The position numbers and the translations under genes were made by a program. This document shows, piece after piece, positions 1 through 8,926 of a stretch of DNA of 64,000 bases. Each line of letters starts with the position of its first letter. Positions within the stretch are counted from its first letter, which is position 1. Under the pieces are notes generated by a model, which did not search any database, had not been told where the DNA came from, and worked only from the letters and a program-made list of their open reading frames with translations. This DNA is from JBBDMW01 sp040878005 (GTDB taxonomy: Bacteria > Chloroflexota > Dehalococcoidia > Lucifugimonadales > Lucifugimonadaceae): assembly GCA_040878005.1 (NCBI GenBank), contig JBBDMW010000040.1, positions 1-64,000 on the forward strand. Reading direction: 5' to 3'.

Positions 1-27
1 CTCATTCAGCTTGCTCCAAATTCGATA

Positions 28-1314
28 CTACGCAGCGGAACGCGTGACAGGCAACCTTTTATCCAGCCGCTTGCCGTTCGCGTCGAGCAGTATGGGCCAG
101 CGCCCTTCCGTGATCGTCTCAGCCTCAACAATGCACTTGGTGCACTCTTTCAGGGAGGGCAACTCATACATGACATCGATGAGCATCTCCTCAACAATCG
201 CCCGAAGCCCTCGTGCGCCGGCACGCCGCTTCTTCGACAGCTCAGCGGTGGCCACCAAGGCTTCACGGCTAAATTCCAGTTCCACACCGTCCATCTTGAA
301 CAGTGCTTCGTACTGGCGGGCCAGTGCGTTGCGGGGCTCAGTCAAAACCTGAATCAACTCATCATGGGTGAGGTCAGCCAGGCCTACCACAAGCGGGATG
401 CGGCCAATGAACTCTGGAATGAACCCGTAAGTCAGCAGATCCTGCGGCGCCACGGCCGTAAAGTCCGTCTGCCGCTCCTCTCTTCGAGCGCCCCGGGCGC
501 CGAATCCGAGTGAGGAACTGTCCTTGGTCAACCGCTTCTGGAGGATCTGCTCCATGCCTTCGAATGCCCCGCCAAGGATGAACAGGATGTTCGACGTGTC
601 GATCTGTATGAACTCCTGGTGAGGGTGCTTGCGCCCTCCCTGCGGCGGCACATTGACCACCGCTCCCTCCAGGATCTTCAGCAGCGCCTGCTGGACGCCC
701 TCACCTGAGACATCACGGGTAATCGACGGGTTCGCAGACTTCCTTGCAATCTTATCGATCTCGTCGATGTAAATGATGCCCTGTTCCGCCCGGGCCATAT
801 CGAACTGGGCGTCCTGTATGAGCCTGAGGAGGATGTTCTCCACATCCTCTCCGACGTATCCGGCCTCAGTGAGGGACGTGGCGTCGGTGATGGCAAATGG
901 CACATCCAGGATGCGGGCCAGCGTCTGGGCAAGGTGAGTCTTGCCGCAGCCGGTGGGCCCCACAAGCAGGACATTGGTCTTTTGAAGCTCCACGTCAGGG
1001 TCTTCAGTTCCAAACCACACACGCTTGTAGTGGTTGTAGACCCCCACGCTTATGACTCGCTTGGCGCGTTCCTGTCCAATGACGTATTCGTTCAGCCGTT
1101 CGAATATCTCACGCGGCGTTGTCGGCTTGGACTGCGTAGCCACCACCGGCCGGTCATCCGTGATGATCTGCTGGCACCGGCCAACGCATTCATTGCAGAT
1201 GAATATCTTGGATGGTCCGGCAATCAGGCGCCGCACCGACTCCTGGGGCTTGCCGCAGAAGGAGCAGGAGTATGTTTCGACCGTGCCATCATTTCTGTGT
1301 GAGTTTGCGGGCAT
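28..1314 (-). CDS. clpX: ATP-dependent Clp protease ATP-binding subunit ClpX
   Basis: ClpX is the AAA+ unfoldase that recognises and threads substrates into the ClpP protease chamber in the cytoplasm. The 428-residue protein has the expected family length. It starts with a zinc-binding domain (Cys17, Cys20, Cys40, Cys43), then a Walker A GPTGCGKT at about 119-126, a Walker B IIYIDEID near 180-187, and the GFIPEFIGRIP pore/sensor region in the last third. It is the last gene of a tig-clpP-clpX series on the minus strand, 54 nt after clpP, which is the classical order. Its stop lies near the left edge, so nothing downstream can be judged. Identification is secure. Confidence 0.98.
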   Translation of the reverse strand: MPANSHRNDGTVETYSCSFCGKPQESVRRLIAGPSKIFICNECVGRCQQIITDDRPVVATQSKPTTPREIFERLNEYVIGQERAKRVISVGVYNHYKRVWFGTEDPDVELQKTNVLLVGPTGCGKTHLAQTLARILDVPFAITDATSLTEAGYVGEDVENILLRLIQDAQFDMARAEQGIIYIDEIDKIARKSANPSITRDVSGEGVQQALLKILEGAVVNVPPQGGRKHPHQEFIQIDTSNILFILGGAFEGMEQILQKRLTKDSSSLGFGARGARREERQTDFTAVAPQDLLTYGFIPEFIGRIPLVVGLADLTHDELIQVLTEPRNALARQYEALFKMDGVELEFSREALVATAELSKKRRAGARGLRAIVEEMLIDVMYELPSLKECTKCIVEAETITEGRWPILLDANGKRLDKRLPVTRSAA

Positions 1315-1368
1315 GCTTTACCTGTGCTGGTGGATTTTTTGCTGCGTCTATGGGTAGCGGCAGTGGTC

Positions 1369-1986
1369 CTACTGGGTTGGGTTGGAAGCGTCCGGCCTGG
1401 TCAGGACCTCATCGATAAGGCCATACTCAACGGCCTGCTCCGCAGTCAGGTAGTAGTCACGATCAGTATCCCGGGCAATTTTCTCGTACGGCTGACCTGA
1501 CCTCTCCGAGAGCAACTCCCGTATCCGGTCCTGCAGGCGAAGAATCTCACGGGCGGCGATCTCAATGTCGGTCGCCTGGCCCTGTGCGCTGCTGAGAGGC
1601 TGGTGCATGTGAATCGTGGAATTGGGCAGAGCGAACCGCTTGCCCTTCTCGCCGGCTGTCAGCAGCACCGTACCCATACTGGCGCACAGTCCCACGCAGA
1701 TCGTGGAAACCTGGCACGGAATATGATCCATGGTGTCCATGATCGCGAACCCGGCTGTTATCACGCCTCCAGGCGAGTTTATATACAGGCTGATGTCCTT
1801 TTCCGGGTCTTCCCGGGCCAAGTACAGCAGCTGTGCCACGATCAGGTTCGCAACCTGGTCATTGATCGGTGTGCCAAGGAATATGATGCGTTCCTTGAGC
1901 AACAGCGAGTAGATATCGAACGCGCGCTCGCCGCGTGCGCCCTGTTCAATCACCATCGGAATGATGTCTTCGGGCCTGTTGAGCAT
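1369..1986 (-). CDS. clpP: ATP-dependent Clp protease proteolytic subunit ClpP
   Basis: This is the serine peptidase subunit that forms the ClpXP degradation chamber. The catalytic triad is visible: Ser103 in CASMG, His128 in HMHQP and Asp177 in DRDYY. The open frame runs further upstream into tig as an Arg-rich out-of-frame translation, so I placed the start at the ATG giving MLNRPEDIIP. This yields 205 residues, the normal ClpP length, 55 nt after tig. A GGAAGG lies somewhat far upstream and an AGG lies closer. The family and its partnership with the adjacent clpX are certain; the exact start is well supported by length. Confidence 0.96.
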   Translation of the reverse strand: MLNRPEDIIPMVIEQGARGERAFDIYSLLLKERIIFLGTPINDQVANLIVAQLLYLAREDPEKDISLYINSPGGVITAGFAIMDTMDHIPCQVSTICVGLCASMGTVLLTAGEKGKRFALPNSTIHMHQPLSSAQGQATDIEIAAREILRLQDRIRELLSERSGQPYEKIARDTDRDYYLTAEQAVEYGLIDEVLTRPDASNPTQ

Positions 1987-2041
1987 TCGGCGTACCTGGA
2001 TCCTTCCCCGGGATCCGCGTTCAGCGGACCCGACAGTTAAC

Positions 2042-3481
2042 CTACTTGCTGTCGTCTTCTGATTCTGGCCCCTCGGCGGGGTCATTGGTAGTCTCGGCGC
2101 TGTCAGTTTCTGAGCCTGCCGCGCTCTCCGAAGATGAGCGTTTCGGCTCAGCGACTGGCTCTTCCGCCTGCGTATCCGTCTCCGTCGTCTTCTTCCCGCT
2201 GCTGAGCTTCGGCGCCTGCTGGGCAATCTCTATGGCCCGGTCAACCGCCACGCGCCTCCGGAGAATCCTCCGCACCGCCTCCCTGGCCTCATCCGTTTCC
2301 AGGTTGGCAGTGTCGCCGGATTGCTCGGACTTCAGGCGTTCGATCTCCGCGTTGATTTCATCATCGGTGACATCAACGCCCTCTGCCTTGGCGATCTCAT
2401 CAATGACAAGAGACCGCCTCAGGCGGAGCACGGCCGCCTCTTTAGCTTCGTTGACCACATCCTCCGTGCTTTTCCCCACGCCCTGCATGTACTGCTCAAA
2501 GGAGATGTTGTACTGGGCAAGAGAATTTTGCTGGTCACTCAGGATATGCTCAGCCTCATGTTCTATCAGGATGGGAGAAACCTCGAACTGCGCCCCTTCT
2601 ACGAGCGCATCCACAACCTTCTCCTCAAGTGATCGTCTCAGAGAATCTGCTGCTGACGCTTCGAGGTTCACACGGACTTTGTTGCGAAGGTCGTCAATAG
2701 ATTCAAATCCTTCGCCCAGGCTCTTTGCCAGCTCATCATCTGCCGCGGGCAGCACCTTTTCCTTGATGGCGCTCGCTGTGACGGTGAAGTCCGCTTCTTT
2801 TCCTGCGAACTCAGAGTTGGCGAACTCTTCCGGTATGGTCAGTGTGAACTCGCGGGTCTCTCCGGCATTAATGCCTTCAAGCTTCTCAGCAAAGCCCGGA
2901 ACCGGGTTCTCGGTCCCAGCCTCCGCCAGGTACTCGGCATCCTCGGCATCAGCGAACTTCTCATTACCCACCATGCCGGTGACCGTGATGGTCACGAGGT
3001 CACCCAGCTTCATAGGGCGTTCGACAGGCTCCCATGTTGCCTGGGACTCTCGCACCCGCTCTATGGCCTCATCGACCTGCTCGTCCGTGACAGGCTCAGC
3101 TTCTTCATCGATGCTGATGGACTGGTAGTCGCCAAGCGTGGCGAGGGGCGGAAGGGCAACGGTGGCATCCAGCTTGACCACCGGCTCTCTTTCAACAATA
3201 GAAACGCGCGGTGTGGCGGCAGCCTCTATTTCCTGCTCCTCGATGGCGTCCTTGACAGCCTCTGGAACCAGCGACTCAAGCGCCTCTTCAAGCAGGTATT
3301 CGCGACCTACAAACCGCTCCACGATAGATCTCGGGGCCTTGCCCTTTCGGAAACCGGGGATATTGGCGCGCTGGACTACTTTGCGGTAAGCCCGGTCAAT
3401 ATGTTTATCGATCTGCTGGCCATCCACTTCGATGTGGAGGACCGTCTGGCGGTCAACGGTGTCGCCTCGGGTGACTTTCAA
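2042..3481 (-). CDS. tig: Trigger factor (ribosome-associated chaperone)
   Basis: Trigger factor binds the ribosome exit tunnel and shields nascent chains; it also has prolyl isomerase activity. The 479-residue protein shows the N-terminal ribosome-binding signature GFRKGKAP at 43-50, a central FKBP-type domain around 160-245 and a helical C-terminal chaperone domain. The last 55 or so residues form a Ser/Thr/Glu/Asp-rich acidic tail after the APKLSSGKK stretch. Such a tail is longer than in the E. coli protein and looks disordered. It heads the tig-clpP-clpX unit. A 138-nt gap separates it from aspS upstream on the same strand. Confidence 0.96.
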   Translation of the reverse strand: MKVTRGDTVDRQTVLHIEVDGQQIDKHIDRAYRKVVQRANIPGFRKGKAPRSIVERFVGREYLLEEALESLVPEAVKDAIEEQEIEAAATPRVSIVEREPVVKLDATVALPPLATLGDYQSISIDEEAEPVTDEQVDEAIERVRESQATWEPVERPMKLGDLVTITVTGMVGNEKFADAEDAEYLAEAGTENPVPGFAEKLEGINAGETREFTLTIPEEFANSEFAGKEADFTVTASAIKEKVLPAADDELAKSLGEGFESIDDLRNKVRVNLEASAADSLRRSLEEKVVDALVEGAQFEVSPILIEHEAEHILSDQQNSLAQYNISFEQYMQGVGKSTEDVVNEAKEAAVLRLRRSLVIDEIAKAEGVDVTDDEINAEIERLKSEQSGDTANLETDEAREAVRRILRRRVAVDRAIEIAQQAPKLSSGKKTTETDTQAEEPVAEPKRSSSESAAGSETDSAETTNDPAEGPESEDDSK

Positions 3482-3619
3482 AGGTTATTTCCGGGTCTGG
3501 CGCGGGTCGCGCGAATGTTCTAGGGAAGTCACGTTGGAGCGGAGATTATTGTAACGCACTGATGCCAGTCTAACCCCGATGGGTCCAACTTGCTGCCGCC
3601 AGTGGCGCACCCCGCCACG

Positions 3620-5413
3620 CTACTCCTCAACAATCCGCACGTGTAACTCCGCTAGCTGCTCGTCAGTAATGGGGCCCGGCGCGTCAAACAACGGGTCCAC
3701 AGCGGTCTGGGTCTTTGGAAAGGCTATCACTTCACGGATGGAGGATTCCCCGGCGATGACCGCACACAGGCGATCCAGGCCGAGACCCATGCCACCATGA
3801 GGTGGAGCGCCGTACTCAAACGCCCGGAGGAGATGCCCAAACCGCTCTTCCACCGCCTCCCGGCCGTATCCAATTATGCCGAATACCTTCTCCTGCACGG
3901 GCCTCTCATGGATTCTAATGCTCCCGCTCCCCAATTCCCAACCGTTGCATACCAGGTCAAACAGTTGCCCGTGCACGCGGCCGGGGTCATCCTCAAGGTA
4001 CTGGAGGTCCTGCGGACGGGGCGCGGTGAAGAGGTGGTGTGCCGGCTCCCACTTGCCCAGGCCATCATCCCACTCAAACAGTGGGAAATCGGTCACGAAT
4101 GTAAGAGCGAACTCATTGGGGTCAGCCAGGTTCAACCTGCGGGCCATCTCGTTTCGGAGGTTGTTGAGCGCTGCATTCGCCACCTTCTCAGGCCCCGCTA
4201 CCAGCAGTACCAGGTCGCCCGGTACGGCACCGGTCCGCCTCGCCATCTCCCGGATGACATCAAGCGACACATGAGACTTCACCGGTGACCTGACATCATC
4301 GTCGCCAAGCTCATCAAGCGACGCAGCGCCTGCGGCCAGGTGAATGGGGACTAGTCCCTGGGCGCCGCTGCTTCTCGCCAGCTCAATCAGCTCATCCGTC
4401 TGGCGACGGTTGTACGCAGCGCACCCGGGAGCAGCGAGCCCCCTGATAGCCCCCCCGGCTTCGGCTACAGCTTCGAAGACACGAAACCCTGACGATGCCG
4501 CCACGTCAGTCAGCCGTGCAAGCTCCATGCCAAACCGCATGTCCGGCTTGTCTGAGCCAAAACGCTCGACTGCTTCTGCGTGACTGATCCGGCCAACCGG
4601 CCCCCGCACCCTGGCGTCCGGCTTCGTCTCTTCAATGATGCGAGTGTATAGGCCACCCACCAGGTCCATCACGTCATCCTGGTGAACAAAGCTCATCTCC
4701 AGGTCCAGTTGCGTGTGCTCCGGCTGCCTGTCCGCCCGCAGGTCTTCGTCACGGAAGCAGTGGGCAATCTGGAAGTACCGCTCAACCCCGGACACCATCA
4801 GCAACTGCTTGAGCTGCTGCGGCGACTGCGGCAAGGCGTAAAACTTGCCGGGGTGGACGCGGCTCGGCACAACATAGTCCCTGGCGCCTTCGGGGGTGCT
4901 CTTGATGAGGATTGGAGTCTCGACCTGCACAAACCCCTCTGCGCTCAGGTGGTCCCACATGATTTTGGTGACATCATGGCGCAGCCTGAGCAGTTGCTGC
5001 ATTCTTGGCCGCCGCAGGTCTATAAAGCGGTACTGGAGCCTGAGCAGTTCATCCGCCTGGACATCATCTGCCACCTCGAACGGCGGCGTCGCTGCCCGGT
5101 TGAGCACGGCGAGGTTGCTGGCGACCAGTTCAACCTCACCGGTAGCCATGTCCGGGTTCTCAGCGCCTTCCCTTCGCTCAACCACTTCGCCGGTAACCTG
5201 CACCACCCATTCCGAGCGCAGGTCTTCCGCCAGGGCATGTGCGTCCCGGGACACCTCAGGGTTTAGCACCACCTGCAGCACACCTGACCGGTCTCGCAGG
5301 TCGATGAATATCAGCGATCCGTGGTCCCGCCTGCGGTGCACCCAGCCGGCCACTGTTATTGTCCGGCCGGCGTCCGCCTTACGCGGATCTCCGCAGTTCG
5401 TATCTTTATACAA
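3620..5413 (-). CDS. aspS: Aspartyl-tRNA synthetase, probably non-discriminating (Asp/Asn)
   Basis: This class II synthetase charges tRNA-Asp with aspartate. The 597-residue bacterial-type protein contains the N-terminal OB-fold anticodon domain, motif 2 (FRDEDLRADRQPEHTQ), an inserted GAD domain in the middle and motif 3 near GLGLDR. The anticodon-binding domain has His31 (RRRDHG) and Gly83 (RREGAENP). In Pseudomonas aeruginosa AspRS those residues mark the non-discriminating enzyme, which also charges tRNA-Asn with Asp for later amidation by GatCAB. The start is a TTG (product MYKDTNCGD), which matches the usual N-terminal alignment. bioY lies 56 nt upstream on the same strand. Confidence 0.96.
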   Translation of the reverse strand: MYKDTNCGDPRKADAGRTITVAGWVHRRRDHGSLIFIDLRDRSGVLQVVLNPEVSRDAHALAEDLRSEWVVQVTGEVVERREGAENPDMATGEVELVASNLAVLNRAATPPFEVADDVQADELLRLQYRFIDLRRPRMQQLLRLRHDVTKIMWDHLSAEGFVQVETPILIKSTPEGARDYVVPSRVHPGKFYALPQSPQQLKQLLMVSGVERYFQIAHCFRDEDLRADRQPEHTQLDLEMSFVHQDDVMDLVGGLYTRIIEETKPDARVRGPVGRISHAEAVERFGSDKPDMRFGMELARLTDVAASSGFRVFEAVAEAGGAIRGLAAPGCAAYNRRQTDELIELARSSGAQGLVPIHLAAGAASLDELGDDDVRSPVKSHVSLDVIREMARRTGAVPGDLVLLVAGPEKVANAALNNLRNEMARRLNLADPNEFALTFVTDFPLFEWDDGLGKWEPAHHLFTAPRPQDLQYLEDDPGRVHGQLFDLVCNGWELGSGSIRIHERPVQEKVFGIIGYGREAVEERFGHLLRAFEYGAPPHGGMGLGLDRLCAVIAGESSIREVIAFPKTQTAVDPLFDAPGPITDEQLAELHVRIVEE

Positions 5414-5469
5414 AGTACAAATCTCGCCCCGCTGGTTTGCAGTTTAGTATCCCGGCGATGCGCTTCCCG

Positions 5470-6117
5470 TCAACGGGAGGCATTTCGGTAATCGGCGTAA
5501 CGCCACAGGGCGCCCACGGCCATGGCAGCCAACATCAGCTTGACCAGGTCCCCGGGGATGAACGGGTAGACGGCAGAGGAAAACATCTCACCCTGTGCAG
5601 GCCAGCCAAGATCCATGACGCTGAGCCATATGAGAGCCGGCACATAAACAGCGATCGTGCCAATCATCATGGGCCACAGCGCCCTGCCACGGCTCCAGCC
5701 GCGCTGCACCAGGAAACCCACGGCGCCAGCCTGCAGTATGAAACCTATGAGGTAGCCGCCGGTCACCCCGCCGGTCACATACTGCCAGCCCTGGCCGTCC
5801 ACGAAAACCGGCGCGCCTGCCATGCCAACGAGATAGTAGCCGGTGACCGAGGCCAGCCCCCAGCGCCAGCCCATCACTCCGCCTGCCATCATGACGCCAA
5901 AACCGGTGAGTGCTATTGGCACGGGGTTCTCAGGCAGGAAGAAGCGCATCTTGGCCATGCCGGCGATGATGGCTATGAAAGCCACCGCAGCAAGGGCCTT
6001 GTGCAAAACGGTGGCAGAAGGAAACAGCACCTCGAACAGCGACCGTTCGGCGGGTCCAACAAGGCCCCACACCCGCGGCGCAGAAGCTATTCGAGAAGGT
6101 ACCGCAATAGATTGCAT
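5470..6117 (-). CDS. bioY: Biotin transporter substrate-binding component BioY
   Basis: BioY is the membrane S component of the energy-coupling-factor biotin importer. The sequence is hydrophobic throughout with about six membrane segments. It carries the family pattern: ENPVPIALTGFGVMMAGG, then a GYYLVGMAGAPVF loop, TGGYLIGF and the C-terminal PFIPGDLVK. I took the ATG at 6117 because GGAGG sits 5 nt before it; an upstream ATG lacks such a site and adds 26 unlikely residues. The protein is 215 residues. No BioM/BioN ATPase or T component is nearby, so it may work alone or share a common ECF module elsewhere. It lies between the Lrp-type regulator and aspS on the same strand. Confidence 0.9.
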   Translation of the reverse strand: MQSIAVPSRIASAPRVWGLVGPAERSLFEVLFPSATVLHKALAAVAFIAIIAGMAKMRFFLPENPVPIALTGFGVMMAGGVMGWRWGLASVTGYYLVGMAGAPVFVDGQGWQYVTGGVTGGYLIGFILQAGAVGFLVQRGWSRGRALWPMMIGTIAVYVPALIWLSVMDLGWPAQGEMFSSAVYPFIPGDLVKLMLAAMAVGALWRYADYRNASR

Positions 6118-6283
6118 GTGGGCCTCCACATTGTCAGTGAACAGGCGGGGCGCAAGCCAGCCCCTGGGGCATCCAGAGGCCAAGCCGCAGCACAAACGCC
6201 GACAAGATTAGCACGGACGCTTGAGACATCCATCCGGCGCCAGGGCACGGATGACAGAGAGAAGGCAGCGCCCGTGACCATAT

Positions 6284-6724
6284 TTAAACGGGTATGCCGT
6301 ATTCCCGCTTCATGACTGCCAGGTTCACGAAGGTTTCAGTGCGGCGAACGCCGGGGATATTGCCCACCTGCTCCCGCAAGAACTTTCCAAGCGCCTCGGC
6401 ATTGGGAAGAGTCGCCCATGCAAACACGTCGTATGTCCCGGTCGTGACAGCAACCCACCGGACATGCTCGAGCGAGCCCATCTCGCCAGCCACTGCGTCT
6501 ATCTTGTCCGGGTCCACCTGCACGCCAATCAGCGCCTCCGACTCATAGCCAAGCTTTCTCGGGTCTGGCATCGCAATGACATTGATTATGCGGTCATTGA
6601 TGAGCCTCTTGAGCCGGCGACGTACTGTACCTTCGCTGACTCCCACTTCGCGGGCAATGCGGGCGTTGGATGCCCGGCCGTTTGTCTCTAGCAAGGTGAT
6701 AATACGGCGATCCAGTTCGTCCAT
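6284..6724 (-). CDS. Lrp/AsnC family transcriptional regulator
   Basis: This is a 146-residue feast/famine regulator. Residues 1-60 form the AsnC winged helix-turn-helix (MDELDRRIITLLETNGRASN, then VSEGTVRRRLKRLINDRII). The remainder is the RAM ligand-sensing/oligomerisation domain, seen in the VAVTTGTYDVFAWA and IPGVRRTETFVNL strands. Such proteins usually control amino-acid metabolism and bind their own promoter as octamers. The target cannot be read from sequence. The next gene on the strand is bioY, 166 nt away, so joint transcription is possible but not shown. The length is typical and the start Met is immediately followed by the canonical DELDRRI. Confidence 0.93.
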   Translation of the reverse strand: MDELDRRIITLLETNGRASNARIAREVGVSEGTVRRRLKRLINDRIINVIAMPDPRKLGYESEALIGVQVDPDKIDAVAGEMGSLEHVRWVAVTTGTYDVFAWATLPNAEALGKFLREQVGNIPGVRRTETFVNLAVMKREYGIPV

Positions 6725-7052
6725 CTATCTGTCATCCCTCGCCGGCCTGTGCCGGCAGTATCAGTAGTTTGCTATCTTTGAACAGCCACAAGCGGCTCAA
6801 ACGAGCTGTCTAAGGAGCCAATTCCATAAAGGTGGCGAAAATCGAACAACATGCATGTATTCCTGCTCACTTCCGACATATTACCGCCGCGGCGTGCCGT
6901 GCGATACTCTTGGCGTAATACGATTTTCGCTGTCCACACACTCGAAAGTCAGGCCACGAGTTGTTAGACTTAAGTGCATGGAATGCGCGTAAAGTCCCGT
7001 TTGCTCTAGCGGACTGGCCGATCCAATGCTGGCCCGCACCCTGGAGGACCTG
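6725..7052. other. Intergenic region between divergent lrp-like gene and Fe-S carrier gene
   Basis: This 328-bp divergent spacer must hold promoters for both neighbours. It is more AT-rich than the coding DNA around it. I see no convincing matched -35/-10 pair, no riboswitch-like structure and no open frame worth calling. An Lrp-type autoregulatory site would be expected here but I cannot point to one. Confidence 0.5.
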
Positions 7053-7412
7053 ATGGTCACAGACAAAAAGCCCGTTGTTGAATTTACCGAAGCCGCGACG
7101 TCCAAGCTTCAGGAAGTGCTGAAGGAACAGGACGCCGAGTTGTCGTACCTTCGCATAGCCGTCACTGCGAACGCACAGGGCGGCGTTGAGTACGTGTTTG
7201 GCCTTGAAGATGAGCCTGCCGACGCTGATCAGGTGATCGACACCGGAACGGTCAAGGCAGTGGTCGACGAGGAGAGTGCTCCCCTGCTGGAAGGCTCGAG
7301 CATCGACTACGTCGAGGGATTCCAGCGCTCCGGGTTCGTGATTTCCAACCCGAACTTCGCCAGCGGCGGGTGCGCCTGCGGCGGTGGCGGGTGTGGCTGC
7401 GGCGGAGGATAA
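7053..7412 (+). CDS. HesB/IscA-type iron-sulfur cluster carrier (A-type) protein
   Basis: A-type carriers receive Fe-S clusters and deliver them to apo-enzymes. The 119-residue protein has the family core (VEFTEAATSKLQEVL, LRIAVTANAQGG, then SGFVISNPNF). The C-terminus is very Gly/Cys-rich with two CxC pairs (GGCACGG and GCGCGGG), where the canonical C-G-C pair ligates the cluster. One CxC is usual; two is a slight elaboration. The start chosen is the ATG at 7053 because GGAGGA lies 5 nt upstream. An earlier in-frame ATG at 7026 would place that site inside the gene. A ferredoxin gene follows, so a shared redox or Fe-S role is plausible. Confidence 0.9.
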   Translation: MVTDKKPVVEFTEAATSKLQEVLKEQDAELSYLRIAVTANAQGGVEYVFGLEDEPADADQVIDTGTVKAVVDEESAPLLEGSSIDYVEGFQRSGFVISNPNFASGGCACGGGGCGCGGG

Positions 7413-7547
7413 GGGTCAGCAGATCCGTACTGGATCTGAACAGGCCCACTGGATACCAGGCAAGCGGCTGCCGCAGACTCTAGCTTTCTGATCGGCATGG
7501 CGCTGGACGTATCAGCCAATTATGGGCAGGCGTTGTGACCTGACGGG

Positions 7548-7575
7548 TTGAACCTGTGCCGGGGGTACGTATAAT
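7548..7575 (+). promoter_or_regulatory. Sigma-70-type promoter for the ferredoxin gene
   Basis: TTGAAC at 7548-7553 and a perfect TATAAT at 7570-7575 are separated by 16 bp. Transcription would start near 7582, leaving a leader of about 110 nt before the ferredoxin ATG. This is the cleanest housekeeping promoter match in the window. Its assignment rests on sequence match and position only. Confidence 0.7.
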
Positions 7576-7693
7576 CCGTTCGTTGATTCGCTTCCAGGTC
7601 AACTGGCGCGAGATCACGCCAGGGGTTGGTCCCGGCCAGCGGCTGGATCGGGATGAGCCAGACATCAAGCTTTCTTGAGGAGGATTCCGCGGG

Positions 7694-7960
7694 ATGACCT
7701 ACATCATCGGCAGGGACTGCGTGGACGTCTTGGATGGCGCCTGCGTGGACGTATGCCCGGTGGACTGCATCTACTCCAAGCCGGGGGACAACCAGCTTTT
7801 CATCAGTCCGGACGAGTGCATTGACTGTGCGGCCTGTGAACCGGTTTGCCCCGTTAACGCGATCTTCCCTGAGGACCAGGTTCCGGCTGACCAGCAAGAG
7901 TTCATCAAGCTGAACTACGAGTACGACTACGCTACGTCAGAGCCCGGCAAAAACGTATAG
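7694..7960 (+). CDS. fdxA: 7Fe-type ferredoxin (3Fe-4S/4Fe-4S), FdxA-like
   Basis: This small electron carrier has 88 residues. The first cluster motif is C9-x7-C17-x3-C21-P, lacking the second Cys of a 4Fe site, as in 7Fe ferredoxins of mycobacteria and Thermus. The second is CIDCAACEPVCP, a full CxxCxxCxxxCP 4Fe-4S motif. The protein begins MTYIIGRDCVDVLDGACVDV, very like FdxA. The tail is acidic. GAGGAGG at 7677-7683 is the ribosome binding site. It has its own promoter (7548-7575) and ends in a strong hairpin. The electron-transfer partner is not evident. Confidence 0.95.
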   Translation: MTYIIGRDCVDVLDGACVDVCPVDCIYSKPGDNQLFISPDECIDCAACEPVCPVNAIFPEDQVPADQQEFIKLNYEYDYATSEPGKNV

Positions 7961-7981
7961 GCGTCAGCGCACATACAGACC

Positions 7982-8023
7982 CACAAGGAGGCCCCGGTCA
8001 TTGCTGACCGGGGCCTCCTTGTG
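7982..8023. terminator. Bidirectional hairpin terminator
   Basis: A perfect 19-bp stem (7982-8000 with 8005-8023) closes on a TTGC loop. It follows the ferredoxin stop and lies just before the end of the convergent HemQ-like gene, so it can serve both strands. There is no long T-run after it. Confidence 0.85.
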
Positions 8024-8075
8024 CATGGCATATTTGTCGCAGGATCTACCCAAACGCAAGTGGATCTGCGCGGGC

Positions 8076-8750
8076 TCAGCCTCCCAAGGCATCCAGCGTT
8101 TCCCGGATTGGCATCCGGATCGTAGTGAAAATTGGCGTCTCGCTCTCCGTGTACTGGGCAACGGGCGCCTCTCGCAGGTCCATCACCAGTGACACGAAAT
8201 CCGACGGGTTATCCATCTCAAATGCCACCACGAACTCCGGATCGTCAAGACCGAAGGAATACGTGGTATTGATCTTCACCATGGGGTAGTTGTGCCCCAC
8301 GCGGAAGTGGTCATTCATCAACTGCTGCCGCTCTTCCAAAGGCAGGCTGTACCACTCTCGCTTCTTCACCATGGGGTATATGACGAAGTACCTGTACTCA
8401 TCTTTCAGATCAGGGCGGCCGCCACCGTGTTTGTACCTTGTCTTGCGCCGTATCGACAGGTACGAGTGAGTCTGTTCCAGGTATCTACCCAGCAATGTGC
8501 CACTGAGCCTGGAGGCTGCGTGGTGGAATGTCTCCACCGACTCTGAATGATGGAGCAGCAGGAGATCGGCATCAGCACGTGTCCCGACTGTGCTGTACGT
8601 GCGAAGCGAGCCATCATCTGACAACTCATCCACTACAGCAGCGAACTCCTGCTTTGAAGATGCCCTCTCTTGTTCGGGCAGGAATCTCCAGTCCCGGTGC
8701 AGCTTGAAAAAGCTGAACTTCACGAATTCTCCATACTCAATATCAGGCAT
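8076..8750 (-). CDS. Chlorite dismutase-family protein, probable HemQ-like coproheme decarboxylase
   Basis: Members of this family in Gram-positive-type bacteria convert coproheme III to heme b. The 224-residue protein has the two-repeat ferredoxin-like fold signatures. YPMVKKREWYSLP carries the likely catalytic Tyr125, and MNDHFRVGHNYP carries the probable proximal heme ligand His148. It ends with the family stretch FGLDDPEFVVAFEMD and VMDLREAPVAQYT. The start is the ATG at 8750 (MPDIEYGEFV), which fits the usual N-terminus; the frame runs on upstream without homology. It is convergent with the ferredoxin gene. True chlorite dismutase activity is less likely but cannot be excluded from sequence. 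Confidence 0.85.
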   Translation of the reverse strand: MPDIEYGEFVKFSFFKLHRDWRFLPEQERASSKQEFAAVVDELSDDGSLRTYSTVGTRADADLLLLHHSESVETFHHAASRLSGTLLGRYLEQTHSYLSIRRKTRYKHGGGRPDLKDEYRYFVIYPMVKKREWYSLPLEERQQLMNDHFRVGHNYPMVKINTTYSFGLDDPEFVVAFEMDNPSDFVSLVMDLREAPVAQYTESETPIFTTIRMPIRETLDALGG

Positions 8751-8926
8751 TTTGCCCCCGGCACGGTCAACTTGGCGCGAACATGTTTCCAGTTGATGCG
8801 AGTATACCAACGGCTGCCCGGTACCCGAAGCGAGGACGTTCCGGTGTGGCCATGCCTGGCGCAACTCCGGCTGCCACGCCGGATGTAGGCGTCAATGGGT
8901 GGGGGTTCGCCGTGCCCGGGGACAAG

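Noticed and set aside
1987..2226. An N-terminal Arg-rich extension of ClpP
   Set aside because: It overlaps tig in another frame and has no relation to ClpP. The internal ATG gives the normal length.
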